A stretch of 64,000 nucleotides of DNA from JALORV01 sp963791235 (GTDB taxonomy: Bacteria > Pseudomonadota > Gammaproteobacteria > Burkholderiales > Burkholderiaceae_F): positions 1,240,001-1,304,000 of the forward strand of contig CAWBRW010000029.1 of NCBI GenBank assembly GCA_963791235.1, in the 5' to 3' direction. Positions 36,173 to 42,962 of this stretch are shown piece after piece; the stretch's first letter is position 1; every line of letters starts with the position of its first letter. A program made the position numbers and the translations under genes. A model generated the notes under the pieces. The model was not told where the DNA came from and made no database searches. It saw nothing but the letters and a program-made list of their open reading frames with translations.

Positions 36173-37369
36173 TCAGGGCTTCTTTGGTGCTGGCGTCGCA
36201 ATCTGCCGTGCAAGGACGTCGAACTCCTCTCGGACCCACGGATTGTCATGCAGGAACCGGGTCCGCTCATTCTCGCGCCTGGCAACGAGATCCGCAAAAT
36301 TGCCAACGGAGACGCGATCTCCGTAGTTTGAATAGCCTAGGTAAATCGCATCCAACGCAGCACGACCGAGCGGCTCGTTGAAATGCACCATTTCCTGCCA
36401 CTGCCGTTTGCTCCTTGGCGTGCCGTCACGGAGGCGCTCGGCGTTCAATGGGACGTAGCCCGAAAAGTCCCACACCTGCGTCCGCAGCGGATCGCCCTCC
36501 TGATCGGCGATCGAAACGACGCGCCACAGCGCATTCCACTTCGCTTCGGCGCTCTGGCAGGCGCGATGGACTTCGCTCATCAGAACATGCGTCGGATAGA
36601 AGACGAAAACGAGCTCGATCTGCTTCGCCCGCGCAAGCCGTATCAGTGCGCGCAAACTCGTGCCTTCGTGGGCCGGCACCGCTGACGTCTGGACGCGTGC
36701 CCAGTCGAGCTGGGTCTCCCGGCTCGGGACGATCTGGCACAGATCCCTTCGGATCAGTCCGGCCACCACGGAAGTCAGCTCCGCATCGGTGATCAGGTGG
36801 TCATCGTAGCGGTGGAAGTGCCAAAGTCCCTCGCGTGTCATCGGCGCCGGCTGGCTTTGCTGGCGCAGCGTCTCGCGGGACGCAGCAAAGGCGGATCTCG
36901 AAAACAGGAGCTTGCCGTAGTCCGCCCGCCCAAGCGAGGAGTCTGGAGGGCACGCTTCGACCCGGGCTCCTGCGATCTCCCCGGCCGTGCCGATGACCAG
37001 CCGCTTGACCGCCGTACGACGCATGACATACATCGCGAGGCAGTAGACCTCGTTCCAGCTTGCCCCAGGCAGCGCCAGGTTGTAGGAATTCAGTTTTCCG
37101 TCGTTCGTGAACCCGCGGTGCGTGGGCGGCAGACCGATCTCGGCAACCGAATTTCCGAGGATGATCGCGTCCGGGCCGAGCTTGCTCACCAGGGCCGGCT
37201 TCACCAGCCTTTCGTTGCTGGCCGCATGCGGCTTGACCTGATTGAAGCCGACGATCTCGACCGCACGAAAATACCAGTACGGATCGACGATCCCGTTGAA
37301 GAGCGCCACGGCACCGACCAGCAGCAGTATCGCCGCCGTGCACGCCAGGCTGAATGTCTTGGTACTCAT
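36173..37369 (-). CDS. Membrane-anchored SGNH-like protein partnered with MBOAT acyltransferase
   Basis: The 398-residue protein starts with one N-terminal TM anchor (TKTFSLACTAAILLLVGAVALF) and then FNGIVDPYWYF, which is seen in AlgJ/AlgX-like and related proteins paired with MBOAT enzymes. The IILGNSVAEIG (about residues 71-81) is the likely nucleophile block (GxS). A later segment, IELVFVFYPTHVLM, has a P-x-H that may be the acid/base part. The bulk of the protein should be periplasmic. The MBOAT stop is separated from this ATG (37369) by one base, so the two are translated together. O-acylation of an exported glycan is the likely joint role, by analogy to alginate acetylation. Confidence 0.72.
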   Translation of the reverse strand: MSTKTFSLACTAAILLLVGAVALFNGIVDPYWYFRAVEIVGFNQVKPHAASNERLVKPALVSKLGPDAIILGNSVAEIGLPPTHRGFTNDGKLNSYNLALPGASWNEVYCLAMYVMRRTAVKRLVIGTAGEIAGARVEACPPDSSLGRADYGKLLFSRSAFAASRETLRQQSQPAPMTREGLWHFHRYDDHLITDAELTSVVAGLIRRDLCQIVPSRETQLDWARVQTSAVPAHEGTSLRALIRLARAKQIELVFVFYPTHVLMSEVHRACQSAEAKWNALWRVVSIADQEGDPLRTQVWDFSGYVPLNAERLRDGTPRSKRQWQEMVHFNEPLGRAALDAIYLGYSNYGDRVSVGNFADLVARRENERTRFLHDNPWVREEFDVLARQIATPAPKKP

Positions 37370-37370
37370 T

Positions 37371-38924
37371 TCAGAATCGGAAGTAGATGAACTCGCTGTA
37401 GCGCTCGATGGACAGCACTGCGACGGCCGCAATCGACGCGAGTCCGACCAGCCAGGCGGAATTGGGTCGCCAGGCTGGACGCGTCGTTCCGAGATCGCCA
37501 TAGCCCCGCGTCAGCAGTGCCGGGTGATACGCCGCCAGGATCTGCTGGGTATTGGGAGCGACCCAGCAGAACACGAGCAGGAACAGCAGCCACTTGAACT
37601 GCGCGACGCGATCGAAGTGAGCCAGGGCCCCGAACTGCACGCCCTGTCCCGCCAGCCATCCATGGTCTCCTCCTGCGAACGGCTGCCATTGCATCGGCAG
37701 AACCACGCCGTGCTGTCCCGCCATACCCGCGACGATGCTGACCGCCGACGTGAAGTCGGTCGCGCGGAAGAACACCCACCCGATGACGACCGCGACGAAG
37801 GTCACCAGAGTCGCTAGCGCCCGCTCGCCGGGCAGCACCGCCGTCGCGAGGCGGCTGCGAAGCAATCGCCAGCCGTGGTTGACGATCAGGTAGACGCCAT
37901 GCAAGCCACCCCAGAATACGAAGGTCCATTCGGCGCCGTGCCAGAGCCCCCCGATCAGCATCGTCAGCAGCAGGTTCCGGTAGCGCCCCGCGCTGGATGT
38001 GCGATTACCGCCGAGGGCGATGTAAACGTAGTCGCGCAGGAAGCGCGACAGCGTGATGTGCCAGCGGCGCCAGAACTCGATGATGCTGCTTGCCTTATAT
38101 GGCGAGCAGAAATTGAGCGGCAGGACGATGCCGAACATCCGCGACGCGCCGAGCGCCATGTCCGTGTAGCCGGAAAAGTCGAAGTAGATCTGGAACGTGT
38201 AGGCGAGCGCTGCGCCCCAGGCCTCGAGCAAAGTCAACGGCGTGCCAGCGGCGGCGGCGCTGAAGGCCGGCGTGGCGAAACCCGCCATGTCGTCGGCAAT
38301 CACTGTCTTCTTGAAGAGGCCGAGGATGAACATCGTCAGGCCGACGGCGATGTTGTCCCAGTTGAGCCGGTAGGTCGCACGCTGATCGAACTGCGGCATC
38401 ATTTCCTTGTGGTGCAGGATCGGCCCGGCGATCAGGTGCGGGAAGTAGGTCACGAACAGCATGTAGTGCGTAAAGTTGTACTCGCGCGCCTGCCCTCGGT
38501 GCGCATCGACGAGAAAGGCGAGCTGCGTGATCGTGAAGAAGGAAATGCCCAACGGCAGCACGATCTCCGGCAGCGGACCGAACGCGAGGCCGAGCTTCTG
38601 CACACTGGTGAGAAAGAAGATCGCGTACTTGAAGTAGCCGAGCAGCGCGAGGTTGGCAATGACCGCGAGCGCGAGCAGCTGCCGGCCGCGCTTTTGGCGA
38701 CCCGCTTCGTGCATCCGCGCGATGCGCATGCCCAGCAGATAGTTGAAGACGATCGAAGCGAGCAGCAGCGCGATGTAGTCAGGATCCCACCAACCGTAGA
38801 ACACCAGCGACGCGGCGGTAAGCCATCCCGCCGCCAGACGATGGCTGATGCGGGCCAGCGCGAAGAAGCCCACCAGCGCGATGGGCAGGAAGACAAAGAT
38901 GAACGGGAAGGAATTGAACAGCAA
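37371..38924 (-). CDS. MBOAT family O-acyltransferase (AlgI-like)
   Basis: The 517-residue protein has about 11-12 TM helices. It matches the AlgI/DltB branch of membrane-bound O-acyltransferases: it begins MLFNSFPFIFVFLPIALVGF, contains the PLGISFFTITQLAFLVDAHRG motif, FWRRWHITLSRFLRDYVYI, and the catalytic His region MLIGGLWHGAEWTFVFWGGLHG. AlgI passes acetyl groups to a periplasmic partner; the SGNH-like protein encoded one base downstream is the natural partner. The target (LPS, exopolysaccharide or other glycan) is not indicated by nearby genes. Confidence 0.9.
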   Translation of the reverse strand: MLFNSFPFIFVFLPIALVGFFALARISHRLAAGWLTAASLVFYGWWDPDYIALLLASIVFNYLLGMRIARMHEAGRQKRGRQLLALAVIANLALLGYFKYAIFFLTSVQKLGLAFGPLPEIVLPLGISFFTITQLAFLVDAHRGQAREYNFTHYMLFVTYFPHLIAGPILHHKEMMPQFDQRATYRLNWDNIAVGLTMFILGLFKKTVIADDMAGFATPAFSAAAAGTPLTLLEAWGAALAYTFQIYFDFSGYTDMALGASRMFGIVLPLNFCSPYKASSIIEFWRRWHITLSRFLRDYVYIALGGNRTSSAGRYRNLLLTMLIGGLWHGAEWTFVFWGGLHGVYLIVNHGWRLLRSRLATAVLPGERALATLVTFVAVVIGWVFFRATDFTSAVSIVAGMAGQHGVVLPMQWQPFAGGDHGWLAGQGVQFGALAHFDRVAQFKWLLFLLVFCWVAPNTQQILAAYHPALLTRGYGDLGTTRPAWRPNSAWLVGLASIAAVAVLSIERYSEFIYFRF

Positions 38925-39201
38925 GGACGAACCCGTCGCTTTCAGGTCACGGCGCTGGCGGCACTGTAGCGAATCGCCTGCCCCTCACGGTGGCGAACGC
39001 ACCTTCGGCGCGCGGAGAGCCATTGCGCGTCGGCATCGCCCTCTGGCCTGACGGGCGTGAATAGGCAATGGACAGGATGCGGTTCAGGATGGTCTCCGAG
39101 GAAGATTGGCGAGGCGATGACCGGTGGGCCTGTCAGGTCGAGAGTTGCACAGGGGCGGGGCCCATCCTGCCCCGCGCTGACCGTAGCGGACGAGACCAGG
39201 C

Positions 39202-40770
39202 ATGAGCGCTGAACGCAGGCGGCAGACCCTCGCACTCCTGCTTTCGTTGTTGGTTCACGCGCTGCTGCTGAGCCTGATCTTCGGTGGCGAGGGACTTGGG
39301 CCTCCGGGCTTCGTCTTTCCCTGGCGAGAGCGACGGATCGAGGCGCCTACGCTGCGTGTCATGTTGGTTCCGCGGCGGGTCGAGGCCAGCGAGCCGCTGC
39401 AGAAAGTGCCAGTCGAGCGGTCTGTTGCCGATAGGCCGTCGGCGAGGTCATCCTCGCCTCCTGCGGTGGTCCTGCGGCCGGCAGCGGTGGCGATCAAGCC
39501 GGGGGCCAGTTTGACGGCAACCGTCAATCGAACGATGGAGGCTGCGACCGGCGTGGCCCCCGCCAAGAAAGCACCTTCGCGCGTCGATCCGTCCGGTGAC
39601 GCAGCGCCCCCAGCGATGCCCGCGCCTCCGGTGATCGCCGTAGCGCGGCCCGATACGACAACCGAGTTCGTGCCCGACCCTCAAGCGGTGCCAGCGCCCG
39701 CGGCCGCGGCACTACCGAGTGCCTCAAGCCCGCAGCCCGCGGCCCCACCGCTTCGGGATACCGGCGACGCACAGCGGGAGCGAGCCGCTGAACTGGCCGA
39801 GCTCGATCGTGCCAGGCAGGAGGCACGACAGCAGGCGCAGGAACTGGAGGCGGCGCGGCTGGAGGCCGCCCGCCATGAAATCGCACGGGCCGAGGCTGCG
39901 CGTCTGGAGGCTGAACGCGAGGAGGCCGCACGACAGGAGGTGGCACGACAAGAGGTGGCACGGCAGGACGCAGCCCGCCAAGAAGCAGCGCGGCTCGAGG
40001 CTGCGCGTCTGGAGGCTGAACGCGAGGAGGTTGCTCGACAGGCGGCCGCGCGGCAGGAGGACGCCCGCCAGGAGGCAGCACGGCAGGAAGCAGCACGGCA
40101 GGAAGCAGCACGGCAGGAAGCAGCACGGCAGGAAGCAGCACGGCAGGAAGCAGCACGGCAGGAAGCAGCACGGCAGGAAGCAGCACGGCAGGAAGCAGCA
40201 CGGCAGGAAGCAGCACGGCAGGAAGCAGCACGGCAGGAAGCAGCACGGCAGGAAGCAGCACGGCAGGAAGCAGCACGGCAGGAAGCAGCACGGGAAGCGG
40301 AAAGACGAGAAGAAAGGCTCAGGGCGATCGGCCGCCAGTTGGACGAGGAAGCCGGCCGGCGCGACGCGGCGTCGGCCCCTGCACGCCAGTCACCCTCGCT
40401 TCCACTCTCGTTGAGCAGCGCACGTCGAGGCAGGCTCCTAGGTCGCACCGACCCCAACGCGGAGCTCGTCCTTTACGCTGAAGCCTGGGCCCGGAAGATC
40501 GAGCTCAACATGACGATCGACATGGTCCGAGAGGTGTCCAAGCAACCTCACAGGAACCCAATGGTGACTGTGGCCATTCGAAGTGACGGATCCGTGGAGT
40601 CCGTGACGTTCGTTGTCTCCAGTGGTGTGGCCGAAATCGACGAAGCGGTACGGCGCGTTGTGGAAAGCCAGCGTCCCTACCAGCCGTTCCCGCCGGGACT
40701 GGCCCGCGAGTTCGACGTGATCGAAATCCGCCGGACCTGGCACTTTGACGTGGCCGTCCGGTTGTACTGA
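39202..40770 (+). CDS. TonB-like energy transducer with long Ala/Arg/Glu/Gln repeat helix
   Basis: The 522-residue protein has one N-terminal TM anchor (TLALLLSLLVHALLLSLIF), a Pro/Ala/Ser-rich periplasmic segment (about residues 60-195), a very long charged helix (about 195-385), and a TonB C-terminal domain (NPMVTVAIRSDGSVESVTFVVSSGVAEIDEAVRRVVESQ). The helix includes 14 identical RQEAA units (residues 294-363) encoded by a perfect 15-bp DNA repeat. The overall plan is closer to TolA than to a short TonB: a helix of this length could span the periplasm. ExbB/ExbD genes are not near. It lies alone, divergent from the MBOAT gene. Confidence 0.8.
   Translation: MSAERRRQTLALLLSLLVHALLLSLIFGGEGLGPPGFVFPWRERRIEAPTLRVMLVPRRVEASEPLQKVPVERSVADRPSARSSSPPAVVLRPAAVAIKPGASLTATVNRTMEAATGVAPAKKAPSRVDPSGDAAPPAMPAPPVIAVARPDTTTEFVPDPQAVPAPAAAALPSASSPQPAAPPLRDTGDAQRERAAELAELDRARQEARQQAQELEAARLEAARHEIARAEAARLEAEREEAARQEVARQEVARQDAARQEAARLEAARLEAEREEVARQAAARQEDARQEAARQEAARQEAARQEAARQEAARQEAARQEAARQEAARQEAARQEAARQEAARQEAARQEAARQEAARQEAAREAERREERLRAIGRQLDEEAGRRDAASAPARQSPSLPLSLSSARRGRLLGRTDPNAELVLYAEAWARKIELNMTIDMVREVSKQPHRNPMVTVAIRSDGSVESVTFVVSSGVAEIDEAVRRVVESQRPYQPFPPGLAREFDVIEIRRTWHFDVAVRLY
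40081..40290 (+). repeat. Perfect tandem repeat, 14 x 15 bp, in-frame (VNTR)
   Basis: The unit CGGCAGGAAGCAGCA is repeated 14 times without a single difference, coding RQEAA each time. A degenerate copy precedes it (40066-40080) and looser variants extend the array upstream in the protein. The 15-bp unit keeps the frame when copies are gained or lost, so length variation would change only helix length. Confidence 0.97.
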
Positions 40771-40827
40771 GGGCAATGACAGTTGTTGGGGCGGTGCCTC
40801 CTGACGACGCTCGTCGTCGCGCACGCG

Positions 40828-41952
40828 CTAGGGCATTGCGGCGGCGTGGCTCCGGGCGTCCTGCACCACGAGGTGCACGAACTGCAGCTTCGCCACCACC
40901 GGGCGGGACATCACGAACGGGTAGAAGTCAGCTTGCCCCATGCTGCGGGCCAGTTCGTTGAGCACCATCGTCAGCTCGATCCAGCCGTTGAGCAGGTAGA
41001 GGAACCGGTCGGAGTCGGGATCGTCCGGTGCGTACAGGTCGGTCCGCGTGAACGGTTCTGCGTCGGTTTCCAGGTCGTCGGCCTCGAGGCCGAAGCCGAG
41101 CGCGGTGCCAAGGCTGTCGACGACATGCAGGTAATGCGCCCAGGTCTCGGCCCAGTCCTCCCACGGATGCGTCGACGCATAGCTGCTGATGTACCGTGAG
41201 GCCCAGTCCGCCGGCGGACCGTTCTCGTAGTTGGTTTTCAACGCGGCGGCATAGTCGGCGCGCTCGTCGCCGAACAGCCCGCGGAAACGCTCGAGCCAGG
41301 CGGTGTCCCAGACCAGGCGGTCCCAGTAGTAATGGCCGATCTCGTGACGAAAGTGGCCGAGCAGCGTGCGGTACGGCTCGCGCAGGTCATGGCGGATCTT
41401 CTCGCGCTTGGCATGGTCGGCCTCTTCGACGTTCAGCGTGATCAGTCCACTGGCGTGCCCGGTCATCACGCGCGGCCCGCCCGGCGGCGAGCGCAGGAAG
41501 TCGAACATGACGCCACGCTCGATGTCTTCGCTGAGCTTTGACTTCACCGGCAGGCCAAGCGACAGCAGCTGCGAGACCAACCGCCGCTTGGCGGCCTCGA
41601 TCGCGCTCCAGTAGAGCCGGTTGTCGGCGTCGCCGAGGTCGGGAATCGTGCGATCGAGCCGGCACGAGATGCAATGCGAGGCTACTTCATCGGCGGGCAG
41701 CAGCCAGTTGCACCCGGCGGGCGTGTCGAGATTGGCGCAGCGCTTGTACTCGTGCTGTGCATCAGCGGCGCGCCAGCGGCCGGGCGCGCTGCCCGGGGTG
41801 AGCGGCACGACGGCGCTGCGGTCGGGCAGGTAGCCAAGCGGCGTCGAACACGCGATGCACAGGCTGTTGCGGAAGAACACGTGCCGGCCGCACTGGCAGC
41901 GGAACGAGCGCGAGTGCTTCGAGACGTCGTGGCCCCGCCAGGCGGTCGACAT
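40828..41952 (-). CDS. Zinc-ribbon putative zinc-binding metallopeptidase
   Basis: The 374-residue protein has an N-terminal zinc ribbon (FRCQCGRHVFFRNSLCIACSTPLGYLP, with CxC and CxxC pairs) and a second cysteine cluster (CANLDTPAGCNWLL...CISCRLDRTIPDL). The catalytic part has the HExxH motif HEIGHYYWDRLVW (about residues 220-232). This combination defines a family of putative zinc-binding peptidases of unknown target. It is cytosolic (no signal). I place the start at the ATG at 41952 (MSTAWRGHDVSKHSRSFRCQCG); the frame stays open upstream, but that part only mirrors antisense coding and non-coding DNA. It lies after the hemerythrin gene. Confidence 0.82.
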   Translation of the reverse strand: MSTAWRGHDVSKHSRSFRCQCGRHVFFRNSLCIACSTPLGYLPDRSAVVPLTPGSAPGRWRAADAQHEYKRCANLDTPAGCNWLLPADEVASHCISCRLDRTIPDLGDADNRLYWSAIEAAKRRLVSQLLSLGLPVKSKLSEDIERGVMFDFLRSPPGGPRVMTGHASGLITLNVEEADHAKREKIRHDLREPYRTLLGHFRHEIGHYYWDRLVWDTAWLERFRGLFGDERADYAAALKTNYENGPPADWASRYISSYASTHPWEDWAETWAHYLHVVDSLGTALGFGLEADDLETDAEPFTRTDLYAPDDPDSDRFLYLLNGWIELTMVLNELARSMGQADFYPFVMSRPVVAKLQFVHLVVQDARSHAAAMP

Positions 41953-42056
41953 CCGCTGCGCTACGGTGTCATACAGGCTTTCCAATCCGGGCTCCACGGG
42001 ACGTGCGATGCCTGTCGCAGGATAGTCGTTCGCGACCGAGCGTTGACGTGTCCTCG

Positions 42057-42608
42057 TTACACCCGCGGCTCGATCGTCCAGTCGAGCCCGCGGCGCTCGG
42101 CCATCGCACGGCCGACGGCAGTCCAGTCGGCGGGGCGGAGTGCCCTTTTCAGCGCCGGCAGCACGACTGTCTCTTCCGCCTCGATGTGCGCGTCGTACGT
42201 GGCTGCGAAGCGCGATACCAGCGTCGCGTCGAGCGCTGCGCACTGGCCCGCGCTGATGCGCGCGAGCACGGCGTCGAGTTCGCGCCACAGTACGGCCATC
42301 GCGAGGTGTTCGGCCTCGATGCGCTCGAGCGCGGCCAGCGTCGCGTCGTCGGTGCCGCGCTCGCGCAACAGAGGAAACATGTCGACCTCTTCGTCCTCGT
42401 GGTGGCGCGGCGCGGCCTCGTTGAAGTAGCGGCGGATCGATGCCGCGCCCATCTGCGCTTCTTCGTCGGCGCCGCTCGCCTCCACGTGCGTCTTCAAGCG
42501 CCCGAGCAGGGCAGTGAAGCGGCGCACGCGCTGGTGGCAGCCGAGCCACATCTCGATCGGCTCGTCGAAGCTGGCCCCGGGGCTGCGAAACTCGATCGTC
42601 GATGTCAT
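42057..42608 (-). CDS. Hemerythrin HHE-domain protein
   Basis: The 183-residue protein shows the HHE cation-binding pattern: HQRVRRFTALLGRL, NEAAPRHHEDEEVDMFPLL, IEAEHLAMAVLWRELDAVL and YDAHIEAEETVVLPALK. The His/Glu set would hold a non-heme di-iron centre for O2, NO or redox binding. Hemerythrin proteins next to denitrification genes have been linked to NO/oxygen protection or iron-sulfur repair, so the location beside the nar cluster is meaningful. It starts at the ATG at 42608, only 81 bp after the MITE-like element. Confidence 0.87.
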   Translation of the reverse strand: MTSTIEFRSPGASFDEPIEMWLGCHQRVRRFTALLGRLKTHVEASGADEEAQMGAASIRRYFNEAAPRHHEDEEVDMFPLLRERGTDDATLAALERIEAEHLAMAVLWRELDAVLARISAGQCAALDATLVSRFAATYDAHIEAEETVVLPALKRALRPADWTAVGRAMAERRGLDWTIEPRV

Positions 42609-42688
42609 GGGCAAACCTTCACGATGGTCTCCCGCGGGAGGACGCCGCCAGCCGCGACCGATCTCTCCCGGATCGGTTGAATTGTCCC

Positions 42689-42962
42689 CTAGGGCCTGTT
42701 CACGCCAAAGCCGGGAGTGCGAAAGCGAATGGCGGGATGCAGTGCCAGGCGCCGCGAGCGCCGTTGGCTCAATGCCAACCAGCGAAGCGGCAACGCCGCA
42801 ATGCGCCCGCCATTCGCTTTCCCGTCGGGTTGGGCCGAAATGCGGCGTCTGCTTTGTCGAGCGGCTTGCGAAGGGGAACCACCCTTCGCAGAGCCGCCCT
42901 TCGCGCATCCATCCGCATTGCGGCCCAACGCATCTCCCGCATTTGGCGTGAACAGGCCCTAG
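42689..42962. mobile_element. MITE-like element with 21-bp inverted ends, CTAG flanks
   Basis: The 274-bp element is bounded by perfect inverted ends, GGCCTGTTCACGCCAAA plus the flanking CTAG on each side (42689-42709 and 42942-42962). It has no transposase. Inside are further inverted pairs: 16 bp at 42721-42736 with 42806-42821 (GAAAGCGAATGGCGGG and its complement), a 15/16 match pair at about 42830-42845 and 42914-42929, and a hairpin GCGAAGGG/CCCTTCGC. CTAG at both sides may be a 4-bp target duplication, as made by IS5-type transposases. The insertion point is exactly the stop codon of the narK fusion gene. Confidence 0.8.

Noticed and set aside
40081..40290. CRISPR-like array
   Set aside because: The 15-bp repeats have no spacers between them and lie in frame within a coding region.
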